A stretch of DNA of 64,000 bases, taken from contig NZ_LT629844.1 of assembly GCF_900106785.1 (NCBI RefSeq), forward strand, positions 294,728-358,727, read 5' to 3'. This DNA comes from Prevotellamassilia timonensis (GTDB taxonomy: Bacteria > Bacteroidota > Bacteroidia > Bacteroidales > Bacteroidaceae). A program made the position numbers and the translations under genes. This document shows, piece after piece, positions 55,436 to 63,609 of this stretch; positions within the stretch are counted from its first letter, which is position 1; each line of letters starts with the position of its first letter. The notes below the pieces were generated by a model, which saw only the letters and a program-made list of their open reading frames with translations, had not been told where the DNA came from and did not search any database.

Positions 55436-55984
55436 TCAAACCTCCTTTCCGGCAAACCGTATGTCGCTTTTGATTTCATTTCCCCATACGTCCCAACCAG
55501 GGGTATGCTGCCTTGCAAACAGTTCAATACGCGGTAGGTCGCCCATAAGGGCAAGTATCTTTTCCCGCGTTATATCCGGCTTTTTGCTGTGCTGCTCAAC
55601 AGGGGAAATAATAAATTGATGTACCTTGTTTGATTGTCGCTTCGGGTGTCCTTTGGTAGCAAGCAAGCAGATTTCCGCATTTCCTCGCGTCCAAAAGCCC
55701 AAGCCATAAAACCAAGTGGGCGATTTCCGATTTTGCTTTAACCATACAAAGGCAACGGATTTATAGGTAAATCCCCAAGCCTTGATTAACTGCAACGCTT
55801 CTTTAAGCTGCGGGAACGTCGCCCATAGGAATAAAATACAGTCCTTATCCGCAATTTCTTTGACGGGTAAAGCGCAAAGTTCCTCAATACTCATAGTGGG
55901 ATAGTGCTTTTCCGCTGCGCCCTGTACCTTGCTTCTCGCGTATCTCCAAGGGGGATCGGCGTAAATGATTTTGTATTTCTTCAT
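55436..55984 (-). CDS. MT-A70-type adenine methyltransferase
   Basis: A 182-residue methyltransferase from ATG 55984. The catalytic 'IIYADPPWRY' (D-P-P-W) is near residue 10, followed by 'LFLWATFPQLKEAL', and 'HSKKPDITREKILALMGDLPRIELFARQ' is the typical MT-A70 C-terminal block. Likely methylates adenine in DNA (phage and ICE MT-A70 proteins), perhaps protecting the element from restriction. Sits inside the channel operon between the VirB6-like and PrgI genes. Confidence 0.88.
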   Translation of the reverse strand: MKKYKIIYADPPWRYARSKVQGAAEKHYPTMSIEELCALPVKEIADKDCILFLWATFPQLKEALQLIKAWGFTYKSVAFVWLKQNRKSPTWFYGLGFWTRGNAEICLLATKGHPKRQSNKVHQFIISPVEQHSKKPDITREKILALMGDLPRIELFARQHTPGWDVWGNEIKSDIRFAGKEV

Positions 55985-55994
55985 CTGCACCCCC

Positions 55995-56858
55995 TTAATG
56001 CGCGCTGAATACGGATTTTGCAAGGCTTCCCGTTTTGAAAAGCGTAAAACACAAGAGGACGGTATAGCCCATGCAAGACCAGATCGCGCCGGATATGTCA
56101 TCGGTTGCTGCGATTGTCTGTATCAAAACCGCATAAATACCGACGCACACAAGAATTAGAAAAGCCTGAAAACCGAGGGCAAGCAAGGATTTTAAGTAGT
56201 TCTGTCCCATGCCGCCCCATTCACGATTTACCATTGTCGCAACGGGGATAGGGGCGATACTCGTTACAAGGTATATTTCAATCATGCGCCCGTACACCAC
56301 CAGCATGATACAGATAGACAACGCTTTCATGGTAAGCCCCACAAAGAGTGATTGAAACCATAGCCCCAAAAGCCCGCCGACGCTCATAGCGTCCAGCTTT
56401 GCTTCTATATCGGTGATAACGGTTGCAATATCTATGCTTGTGTCGGATATGATAACGCCCGCGCTGTCGTTGACGACGCTCTGTGTAATGTCAAATACGC
56501 CCATGACGATGTTCCAAGTATTTGTTACCAGCAGCACCGCAACAAAGGTTTTGAAAATCCACTTGAAGAAAATCCAAGTGTCGAGATCGTGCAGATTGTT
56601 TTTCTCAATTACAAGCTGGATTAGTTCGTAGCACATGACAAAGGTAATGATAACGCCCGCAATCGGCACAATGACGTTTTCCGATAGGCTGCGTATCATA
56701 TTGAATATGCCCGCGTTCCACCCGGCGGGGGTTGTGCCGACTTGCGTTGCGATTTCTCCAACCTCTGTATTTACGCTGTCGAACAGCCCGGAGAGATTAG
56801 AGAGTATTCCGTCTGTCAAAATGCCGCGAAACCAATCTTCAATCATCTGCCATATCAA
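55995..56858 (-). CDS. VirB6/TrbL-like channel protein
   Basis: A 287-residue polytopic protein: an amphipathic N terminus ('IEDWFRGILTDGILSNLSGLFDSV') and about six hydrophobic segments (residues 60-80, 95-115, 160-195, 205-225, 230-250, 255-275). Matches the VirB6/TrbL-like (CD0411-type) proteins of Tn1549-type ICEs, which form the membrane channel of the mating apparatus. Follows Maff2 by about 70 bases. Confidence 0.85.
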   Translation of the reverse strand: MIWQMIEDWFRGILTDGILSNLSGLFDSVNTEVGEIATQVGTTPAGWNAGIFNMIRSLSENVIVPIAGVIITFVMCYELIQLVIEKNNLHDLDTWIFFKWIFKTFVAVLLVTNTWNIVMGVFDITQSVVNDSAGVIISDTSIDIATVITDIEAKLDAMSVGGLLGLWFQSLFVGLTMKALSICIMLVVYGRMIEIYLVTSIAPIPVATMVNREWGGMGQNYLKSLLALGFQAFLILVCVGIYAVLIQTIAATDDISGAIWSCMGYTVLLCFTLFKTGSLAKSVFSAH

Positions 56859-56931
56859 AAGCTAATCCCTCCTTTCCCGCGCCCTCCCGCGTGAAGCGGG
56901 AGAGCGCGGCGGGTAGTGTTAGTTTGTGGCA

Positions 56932-57147
56932 TTATCCAAACAGGCCGGAGAGCAGCGGGACAAGGGTAAGGCCGATAAGGGCAACGCCGCCGCCCGCCAT
57001 CAACTGTTTCATGCCCTGCGACTTCGCGCCGGGGTTATCGTTGCCGTACCCCTCCATGAGGTTAATGCCGCCCCAAATGCCAAGTCCTGCGCCAAGCGCG
57101 ATTACCAAAGTCTGCAATACGTCAACTGCGCTGTTGAAAAAATCCAT
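56932..57147 (-). CDS. Maff2-family small membrane protein
   Basis: A 71-residue protein with two hydrophobic helices ('VDVLQTLVIALGAGLGIWGGINLM', 'AGGGVALIGLTLVPLLSGLFG') and a conserved loop 'EGYGNDNPGAKSQGMKQLMAG'. This is the Maff2 family, a VirB2-like candidate pilin or channel subunit of Firmicutes ICEs. Lies between VirD4 and the VirB6-like gene, its regular place. Confidence 0.9.
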   Translation of the reverse strand: MDFFNSAVDVLQTLVIALGAGLGIWGGINLMEGYGNDNPGAKSQGMKQLMAGGGVALIGLTLVPLLSGLFG

Positions 57148-57214
57148 ATAAACCTCGCTTTCTGCCGCTAAAACGGCTCAAAAAATGTTGTTGGAAATAA
57201 AAATGCCGCCGTTT

Positions 57215-58996
57215 TTATTCGGCGGCTGCGTCCTCGTCGGACAAATCTATTTCGTATATGTCAAAGGGTTCGTCGGGCTTTACGATTGCCGGACGGGTGG
57301 ACATATACCGTTCAACGTCAAAAGCGTTTTTCTTGTCGAAGTCGGAAAGGTATTTGTAGTTCGGGTGCTGCGTTATATCGTACTTATCGCTGAAAAAGGG
57401 GCGCACGCCGCGCAACTGCAAAATACATTTTCCTCCGTCCATAACTGCGATTTCGTCCTGTGTCATCAACTCCTTTCCCAATTTCTGATAATTGAGGCCA
57501 TGAGAAACCTGCGTGCCGCGATTTTCGGAAGTGTTGAAACTGTCGATTGTTTCACGTCCCAAGTTCTCCGAAATATCCTTTGCATTTTTCCCGCGCCCTC
57601 CCAAAAACAAGGTGCTGTCGGCATTGTCAAGTATGATTTCTGCCGCGTCCTTGTAAATGGCTTTTAGCTGGCTCTGCGATTGCAGAATGATAGAAGCCGA
57701 GATTTCCCGGCTGCGGATTGTGGCAATCAATTTTTCAAACTGCGGGATTTGTCCAATGTTTGCAAACTCGTCTAACAGGCAGCGAACATGAACCGGCAGC
57801 TTGCCGCCGTATTCGTCGTCGGCCTTGTCGCACAAGAGATTAAATAACTGCGATTGCAGCATAGCGATAACAAAATTAAACGTGCTGTCCGTATCGCTCA
57901 TAATCAAAAACAAAGCTGTTTTTCTGTCGCCTAACGTGTCAAGTTCTAATTCGTCGTAGGACATAAGATCGCGCAATTCCTTTATATCAAAAGGAGCGAG
58001 CCTCGCACCGCAAGAAATGAGGATTGATTTTGCGGTTTTGCCCGCCGCCAATTTATATTTTCGGTACTGCTTCACCGCGAAATGGTCGGGGTCGCGTTCT
58101 TCCAAGTCGGCAAACAGCAAATCGACGGGGCTTTGATATTCCTCGTCGTCCTCGCGGGCTTCGCTGGCGTTGATAAGTTCCAACAGGGTAATAAAGTTCA
58201 TTTCCTCGGCGGGGGCTTCGTACCAGATGTAGCCCACCAACGCGCAATACAAAAGCCGTTCTGCCTTTACCCAAAAATCCTCCGCGCTTTTTTCTCCCTC
58301 ACCTTTGGTATTCGCTATCAACGTATTTACCAGCTTCAAAATATCTTTCTCGCTGCGGATATACACAAAGGGGTTGTAGTGCATAGATTTTTTGAAGTTA
58401 ATCGTATTCAGTACCTTAATGCGGTAGCCCGCCCGTTGCAGCAGCTTCCCGCACTCAATCAAAACCGTACCTTTCGGGTCGGTTAAGACGTAAGAGGAAT
58501 GAAGCTGCATTAGATTAGGTTTGACAAAAAATCTTGTTTTTCCGCTGCCGCTGCCGCCGATCACGACGACGTTCTTATTTCTCGCGTACTTCGGCTGCTT
58601 CGGGCGGCTGTTCATGGTAAGCCGTTCCGTCTGCGTCAAAATGATGTTGTTTTGGAAATCCGGGTCTATGTAGGGCTTTATATCTTCGGCGTTTCCCCAT
58701 CGGGCAGAGCCGTACTCCGCGCCCTTGCGGTATTTCTTCGCGTTTTTCCCTTTGACATAGACTATCAAGCGGATAATCACCGCACCGACAATGCCGACAA
58801 GCAAATCCAACGGGTAAACGCTCGGCAAGGCGTTTTCAAAGGCTGCGGAAAATCCTTGTGTGATATTCAGTATCTTTGCAGAAATATCCGCGCCGGGGGC
58901 AAGCCGCACCGCCTGTCCGACTTTATCAAAGAGATAGACAAAGAACACATAGGGGATATTCGGAAGTATCAGCTTTTTGTAGTTGATCTGCTTCAT
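57215..58996 (-). CDS. VirD4-type coupling protein
   Basis: A 593-residue hexameric ATPase that brings the relaxosome to the channel. Two N-terminal membrane helices ('IPYVFFVYLFD', 'LDLLVGIVGAVIIRLIVYVKG'); Walker A 'VIGGSGSGKTRFFVKPN' near residue 148; Walker B region 'VRCLLDEFANIGQIP' near residue 400. Acidic C terminus. Typical TraG/VirD4 family. Start overlaps the PcfB stop (ATGA). Confidence 0.94.
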   Translation of the reverse strand: MKQINYKKLILPNIPYVFFVYLFDKVGQAVRLAPGADISAKILNITQGFSAAFENALPSVYPLDLLVGIVGAVIIRLIVYVKGKNAKKYRKGAEYGSARWGNAEDIKPYIDPDFQNNIILTQTERLTMNSRPKQPKYARNKNVVVIGGSGSGKTRFFVKPNLMQLHSSYVLTDPKGTVLIECGKLLQRAGYRIKVLNTINFKKSMHYNPFVYIRSEKDILKLVNTLIANTKGEGEKSAEDFWVKAERLLYCALVGYIWYEAPAEEMNFITLLELINASEAREDDEEYQSPVDLLFADLEERDPDHFAVKQYRKYKLAAGKTAKSILISCGARLAPFDIKELRDLMSYDELELDTLGDRKTALFLIMSDTDSTFNFVIAMLQSQLFNLLCDKADDEYGGKLPVHVRCLLDEFANIGQIPQFEKLIATIRSREISASIILQSQSQLKAIYKDAAEIILDNADSTLFLGGRGKNAKDISENLGRETIDSFNTSENRGTQVSHGLNYQKLGKELMTQDEIAVMDGGKCILQLRGVRPFFSDKYDITQHPNYKYLSDFDKKNAFDVERYMSTRPAIVKPDEPFDIYEIDLSDEDAAAE

Positions 58997-59466
58997 ATCT
59001 CGCGCCCCCTGTCCATTTTCTTTACCTTGTCGCGGGCGGCGTTAAGCTGCTTCGCCTTGTCCTTTGCAGCGGCAAGGGCTTTGCGGATAGAGGGCTTTTT
59101 CTCCCGGTTCAGCTTCTTTGCGGAAAACTCTTGAAACGCTGCGGTCATAACGTCCGCGTCCCGGCCTTTGAAAAACACAAGGTAACGGGTCTGCTCGCCC
59201 TTAACCTTTTTTAGCGAAAAATCTATGTTGTATTTCTTCGCCGTACTCTCAAAGGCTTTAATATTGCTGTCGGTGATCTCGATGTTGGAAACACCCGCGT
59301 TCTGCTTCATAAGCTGCCGCATGGTCTGTTTCCCATGCGCGGGTTTGCTTTTCTGCTCCAAAAACTTTTGGATTGCTTTCTGTAACGCCTGTTCGGTAAG
59401 CCGCGCCGCGCCTTTTCCCACTTTGACGTATAGGGCAATCGTTTTTTGGGTTACTTCCTCCTGCAA
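58993..59466 (-). CDS. PcfB family (DUF3801) protein
   Basis: A 157-residue protein: 'TIALYVKVGKGAARLTEQALQKAIQKFLEQK', 'GKQTMRQLMKQN', and a basic C-terminal tail. PcfB-like proteins are relaxosome accessory factors that contact the VirD4 protein in Firmicutes plasmids and ICEs. Overlaps VirD4 by four bases; preceded by the RepA-like gene. Confidence 0.9.
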   Translation of the reverse strand: MQEEVTQKTIALYVKVGKGAARLTEQALQKAIQKFLEQKSKPAHGKQTMRQLMKQNAGVSNIEITDSNIKAFESTAKKYNIDFSLKKVKGEQTRYLVFFKGRDADVMTAAFQEFSAKKLNREKKPSIRKALAAAKDKAKQLNAARDKVKKMDRGREI

Positions 59467-59502
59467 GGTATCAACTCCTTTCCCGGTAAAGTGCGGCTAT
59501 GC

Positions 59503-60447
59503 TCATTCGCCGCCGTATAAGTCGTGATTGACAAGGGCGGTATAGTAGCTGTCAATGGTACTCGGCGCGTTGAACAGCACCGCTTTTAGATACTGCTTGA
59601 TGTTGCGCACTTTGGTTGTGTTCTCCCTCATGCAATCCAAAACAAACTCAATATGGCTGCTGTTCAGCTTCAAAAACTTGGATTTCACCAATTCGGCGGG
59701 GTAGTCGTCCCCGGCAATACGGATTGTCTTTCGGGCTGTGCAGACGGTTTCCAGCATAAGGTCAACAATCTCGTCCAAACGGTCTTTGTCAATTTTGCAG
59801 TTTTGAATGAGATGGTCGTATTCGATATTGTCCTTGATAATCTCCCTGTAAATCTCTACTGCGCTATTGCTTTTCGCTTCCGTTCTTTTCCTTTCCGGCG
59901 GCGTAGCCGCTTCGCCATGCGCAAAGGGCAAGGGGTTTAGGGAATGGAAAGGAATGGAATCGGTACTTGATAAATCAGTAATTGATTGTTCTTTACTTAA
60001 TATATCTTTATTTAATTGCGTTGGATTTTCCAACGTAGGTTTTTCCTGCGTAGGTTTTTCCAACGTTGGATTATCCAATGTTGGATTTTCCAATGTAGGT
60101 AAATCCAATATAGGCGGCTGTCCGCCGCTGGTAGCTGCTTCCGGCTCTCGCGGCTGCGGCTGCTCGTATATGACGTAATCTGCGCCCCGCAAGCGTCCCT
60201 TTTCGTCGCGCTCCCGGCTGCGCACGATATATCCGGCTTTTTCGAGTTCCTTTACCGCTTCGCGGATTGCGTCGATCTTCTCCCGGTTGATATGGGATAA
60301 GCCCGCAAGGGTATAATCCCAATCTTCGGGCAGCGAAAGCATTTGCGACAACAAGCCCTTTGCCTTTAAGGACAATTCCTTGTTTCGCAAGTGGTGGTTG
60401 CTCATAACGGTATATCCCGTATTTCGCTCCACTCTGAAAACTGCCAT
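59503..60447 (-). CDS. RepA-like replication initiator with pentapeptide-type linker repeats
   Basis: A 314-residue protein. The N-terminal winged helix ('YTVMSNHHLRNKELSLKAKGLLSQMLSLPEDWDYTLAGLSHI') is the Tn1549-type replication-initiator (RepA_N-like) domain. A linker of tandem repeats (P-T-L/Q-E/D-N/K, about seven copies, residues 113-143) follows. The C-terminal DUF6017-like domain ('AVEIYREIIKDNIEYDHLI'...'ITSYYTALV'-like end) completes it. Likely supports replication of the excised circle. The DNA repeats behind the linker are at about 60015-60115. Confidence 0.85.
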   Translation of the reverse strand: MAVFRVERNTGYTVMSNHHLRNKELSLKAKGLLSQMLSLPEDWDYTLAGLSHINREKIDAIREAVKELEKAGYIVRSRERDEKGRLRGADYVIYEQPQPREPEAATSGGQPPILDLPTLENPTLDNPTLEKPTQEKPTLENPTQLNKDILSKEQSITDLSSTDSIPFHSLNPLPFAHGEAATPPERKRTEAKSNSAVEIYREIIKDNIEYDHLIQNCKIDKDRLDEIVDLMLETVCTARKTIRIAGDDYPAELVKSKFLKLNSSHIEFVLDCMRENTTKVRNIKQYLKAVLFNAPSTIDSYYTALVNHDLYGGE

Positions 60448-60575
60448 ATTTCCTCACTTCCTCTCTTGGTATGCGTGGACAATTAGAAAGCCGTTTTCGG
60501 CTGTTTTGGTATTGCAATATGCCCTTTGCCGTTTTCGCGTCTGCAAAGCCGCATGGCACAAGGGCTTTTGCCCGT

Positions 60576-60794
60576 CTATTTGTCCATGCTGGCGTGCGTT
60601 TTCCGCGTCCTTTTGCCGGGGCAATAGGGACACTCTTTGAAAACGCAAAACTCATATTTCCACCCGGGGCGGTAGAAACGGCAAGTGCCGCAATCTTCAT
60701 CATCTCCGGCACAACCGGATTGATAGCGGTCAAATCCCGGCTTCTGCTGCATGAGCAATTCAAACGCCCGCTGCTTGCCCTTTGTGAAATACAT
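60576..60794 (-). CDS. Cys-rich small protein
   Basis: A 72-residue protein from ATG 60794 ('MYFTKGKQRAFELLMQQKPGFDRYQS'). Six cysteines in 'CAGDDEDCGTCRFYRPGWKYEFCVFKECPYC' suggest zinc binding. A short protein of this type regularly precedes repA in Tn1549-type ICEs. Function unknown. Confidence 0.75.
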   Translation of the reverse strand: MYFTKGKQRAFELLMQQKPGFDRYQSGCAGDDEDCGTCRFYRPGWKYEFCVFKECPYCPGKRTRKTHASMDK

Positions 60795-60827
60795 TCCGGC
60801 TGCACCTCCTTTCCTGCGGGCATAAAA

Positions 60828-60873
60828 AAACGGCGTTACTTTCTCCCCCAAAGGGGTTAAGGTAACGCCGTTT
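60828..60873 (-). terminator. Terminator after serine recombinase gene (minus strand)
   Basis: AAACGGCGTTAC (60828-60839) and GTAACGCCGTTT (60862-60873) form a perfect 12-bp stem. On the minus strand it is followed by seven T. It ends transcription from the recombinase before the Cys-rich gene. Confidence 0.88.
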
Positions 60874-60952
60874 GTGTGCGTATTCAGTTTTTAACACATT
60901 CCCTGTCTATCCGCTGTCCGCAAAACCATTGATTTTATTAGCTTTTTGCCGC

Positions 60953-60996
60953 TATCGCTATCACACCTCATTATTTGCTGGGGTTAGATAGCGATA
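60953..60996. repeat. 10-bp inverted repeat at the recombinase stop
   Basis: TATCGCTATC (60953-60962) and GATAGCGATA (60987-60996) are perfect inverted copies 24 bases apart. The second covers the last codons and stop of the recombinase gene. May be a recombinase-related site or a second terminator. Confidence 0.55.
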
Positions 60997-62657
60997 CTTT
61001 TTACATCTACCATGTTGCGGCGGTCATGGTTGACAACTTGCGTCGGCTCCTGCTCGGTATCAACCTGTCCGACAAAGCTATAATGGATTTCGATTTTCCG
61101 GGTGTTGGTTTCCCGGTCTAATTCATGTATCAAAATACGGTCGATAAACTCATGGACGTTTTCATAGGTCAATTCCTGTATGTCGCTGTATTTCCCGACA
61201 ATCTGAATAAACCTTGATATATCCCTTTTTCGCTCGGTAACGGTTGCGATCTGCTGTTGTAACTCGTCTATCCTTGCGGCAAGGGATTTCTTTTCGTCCT
61301 CATAGCCGGAAGTTAGAAACACAAACCGTTCATCTGTCAGTCTGCCTAATGCGTTGTCCTCATACAGCTTGCGGAAAAGCGTGTCAAGTTCGGTCATACG
61401 CGCCTGTGCTTTGAAAAGTTCCTTTTGCTGCTGCGCTAATGCCTTTCTCGCTTCCATGTCGCCGTACTCGGTAGCTTTACAGATAAAGTCCTGTTCGTGT
61501 TCCTTAACATACCGCAAAACCCGCCGCATATCTTCCAGCACTAAATCAAGAAGTACGTTTTTGCGGATATAATGAGAGGTACACTCGCTGCCTGTCCTTG
61601 CCCTGTTGCGCCATGCGCCGCAAGAATAGGAAAACTTGCGCGGCTCGATATTTACGCCCTGTTGGTAATACATCTTATGTCTGCAACCAGCGCAAAACAG
61701 CAAGCCGGAAAAAATATCAATCTCCGCTGCTTTTGTCGGGCGGTGGCGGGTAGCAATCCGCTTTTGCGCAAGTTCAAAGGTTTCCTCGTCAACAAGCGGC
61801 TCATGGGTGTTTGGGAAGAAATAGCGTTGTTCTTCTTCGTTCTTCCGGGTCTTTTTCGACTTGTAGGATACCTTGTGAGTTTTCGCGGTTATGGTATGCC
61901 CTAAATATTCCTGCCTTGCTAATATGTCATAGAGCGTTTTGTCCGGCCAAGTATAGGGGGCGATCATTGCCCGCTGATACCGCGCCTGTCCTGTACGCTG
62001 ATAGCGCAACGCTCCAATCGTCAAGACTTTGTTTTCCGCAAGCCATTTTTGGATTTCGCACATACGCACGCCGCTAACAAACATAGCGAAAACCTGTTTG
62101 ACAATCGGCGCGGTTTCCGGGTCGGGTATAAGGTGGTGGCGGTTGTTCGGGTCTGGGATATAGCCGTATGGATATTCCCCGTTGACGCGCTCGCCTTTTT
62201 GCGCCTGTGCCTGTTTAACTGCGCGGATTTTCTTGCTTGTGTCGCGGGCGTAAAACTCGTTAAACCAGTTCCGCAAGGGGGTAAACTCGTTATCCTCCCG
62301 CGCTGTGTCAACTCCGTCGTTGATCGCGATATAGCGTACTCCGTTTTCGGGAAATACAATCTCTATGAGTTCGCCCGTTTTCAGATAGTTTCTGCCAAGA
62401 CGGGAAAGGTCTTTGGTAATGACCGTCGCCACTCGTCCGGCTTCCACTTCCTGCAACATCGCTTGCAGCCCCTCGCGCTCAAAACTCACGCCGGAAAATC
62501 CGTCGTCCACAAAAAACTTTGTGTTCAAAAAATGGTGTTCGTCCGCATAGCGTTGAAGTATCATTTTTTGGTGCTGTATGCTTCCGCTTTCTCCGGCTTG
62601 CATATCCTCTTGACTTAAACGGCAGTAAAGGGCGGTGATTTTATTCGACTGTAACAT
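60984..62657 (-). CDS. Large serine recombinase (TndX-like)
   Basis: A 557-residue site-specific recombinase from ATG 62657 with a strong GGAGG site. Resolvase domain: 'ITALYCRLSQED' (catalytic Ser about residue 15), 'DDGFSGVSFERE', 'KDLSRLGRNYLKTGELIE' (intact D-L-S-R-L-G-R). Recombinase domain, then a zinc-ribbon ('CAGCRHKMYY', 'CGAWRNRARTGSEC') and a coiled coil plus DUF4368-type C terminus. Expected to excise and integrate the element. Found here between RepA and the HTH/sigma genes rather than at an obvious element end, so a nested element is possible. Confidence 0.93.
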   Translation of the reverse strand: MLQSNKITALYCRLSQEDMQAGESGSIQHQKMILQRYADEHHFLNTKFFVDDGFSGVSFEREGLQAMLQEVEAGRVATVITKDLSRLGRNYLKTGELIEIVFPENGVRYIAINDGVDTAREDNEFTPLRNWFNEFYARDTSKKIRAVKQAQAQKGERVNGEYPYGYIPDPNNRHHLIPDPETAPIVKQVFAMFVSGVRMCEIQKWLAENKVLTIGALRYQRTGQARYQRAMIAPYTWPDKTLYDILARQEYLGHTITAKTHKVSYKSKKTRKNEEEQRYFFPNTHEPLVDEETFELAQKRIATRHRPTKAAEIDIFSGLLFCAGCRHKMYYQQGVNIEPRKFSYSCGAWRNRARTGSECTSHYIRKNVLLDLVLEDMRRVLRYVKEHEQDFICKATEYGDMEARKALAQQQKELFKAQARMTELDTLFRKLYEDNALGRLTDERFVFLTSGYEDEKKSLAARIDELQQQIATVTERKRDISRFIQIVGKYSDIQELTYENVHEFIDRILIHELDRETNTRKIEIHYSFVGQVDTEQEPTQVVNHDRRNMVDVKSIAI

Positions 62658-62734
62658 TAGTCCTCCTTTCCGACAGCCGAATAAACAGGTATAATGTGTT
62701 GCTATCATTATACCATATCCCGCCGCCTAATGCA

Positions 62735-62908
62735 CTACTCGGACGCTAAAAATCCCGGATTTCCGGGCTTTTTCTGCAAATCCTTTACAATGAGTTTCTC
62801 AATCTTTTTATGGATTGTATCGGTTGCCTTTTCACTCGGCAACGCTTGAACAAGATAGGTGATTTTCCCTATTTTGCGTTCGGTTGTAATTGTCTGTTTT
62901 TTATCCAT
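62735..62908 (-). CDS. TnpW-like transposon-encoded protein
   Basis: A 57-residue protein from ATG 62908 with an AGGAGG-like site upstream. 'RKIGKITYLVQALPSEKATDTIHKKIEKLIVKDLQK' matches the small TnpW proteins that accompany large serine recombinases in Firmicutes transposons (Tn4451-type). Role unclear, perhaps a helper or directionality factor. Lies about 80 bases upstream of the recombinase. Confidence 0.75.
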   Translation of the reverse strand: MDKKQTITTERKIGKITYLVQALPSEKATDTIHKKIEKLIVKDLQKKPGNPGFLASE

Positions 62909-62959
62909 TAGAAAAACCTCCTTTTCCTGTATGGATAAACTATATTCGTCAAAAGGCAA

Positions 62960-63366
62960 AAACGGGCGGTTGTTAGCTGCAACCTCACGGGAGTTTCACC
63001 CCGGCCCATGCTTATGGGTGCGCCGCGCAATACTTTGAGGGTGTTCAACGCGGGAGTATCATTGTGCCGCCTTGTATGTCGTCGCCCACAAGCTGCTAAA
63101 CCTGTTTTACGGCGCGGTAGTTCTCGCTCGGCTTTTCCCCTATGGGGAAAAGCTGTCATGGCGTACCCGCCGACTGGCTCGGTACAGACGGAATGTACCC
63201 GTTTGCCTGTTATGCTGCGCACCAAAGGCCGCTTTCTTTGTCAAAGAACAATAGGCTTTGTCGGCCTGCAAAAGCACATCAACAGCGGATATGCTTTTGC
63301 GGAACGACAAATAGCCCATAACGGGAAGCGTGGAAAGGGGACACGCTCCCCGCATGGGCTAAAAGA
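62960..63366. ncRNA. Conserved-looking structured non-coding stretch (Firmicutes ICE)
   Basis: About 400 bp without a convincing gene, although frames at 62908-63225 (minus) are open. The hairpin GGCTTTGTCG...GCAAAAGCA / TGCTTTTGC...CGACAAATAGCC (63254-63316) has a perfect 9-bp inner stem (63268-63276 with 63292-63300) and an outer stem with small bulge. Additional short palindromes occur around 63128-63150 (CTTTTCCCCTATGGGGAAAAG). It lies between the HTH gene and TnpW, the place of a leader or regulatory RNA in Tn916-like elements. Strand unknown; call is inference. Confidence 0.45.
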
Positions 63367-63609
63367 TTATCCTACATGAAAAGCAAGGGTGCGGGTAATA
63401 AGGCGCACTTGCAGCCTGTTACGCATTTCCTCGTCCACATAGGAATAGGTATTGCCCGCGTCGTCTTTCAGCGTGCGGGTACAAAGTTTCGCTATGTAAC
63501 CCTCGTAGTGCTTCAAGATCGCGCACATGGCGGTTGTGTCGCCGTTTGCCGCTGCGGAAATGACAGGGAACGGCAACAGATTTTCAGACTTCCTAACGGT
63601 ATTCATCAT
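63367..63609 (-). CDS. Tn916 Orf8-like helix-turn-helix protein
   Basis: An 80-residue protein (ATG 63609 or 63606). 'LLPFPVISAAANGDTTAMCAILKHYEGYIAKLC' is the HTH_16-type domain found in small regulators of Tn916-like elements. The C terminus is 'YVDEEMRNRLQVRLITRTLAFHV'. Overlaps the end of the sigma-factor gene by about 16 bases, the standard arrangement of orf7-orf8-like pairs. Helps the sigma factor in control of transfer, by analogy. Confidence 0.85.
   Translation of the reverse strand: MMNTVRKSENLLPFPVISAAANGDTTAMCAILKHYEGYIAKLCTRTLKDDAGNTYSYVDEEMRNRLQVRLITRTLAFHVG

Noticed and set aside
60015..60115. Regular short repeats resembling a CRISPR array
   Set aside because: The repeats are 15-base coding units inside RepA without spacers; no cas genes are in the window.
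62908..63225. 105-residue minus-strand ORF rich in Arg ('MVRSITGKRVHS...')
   Set aside because: No domain, overlaps the TnpW start and strong hairpins. More likely an open frame through a conserved non-coding region.
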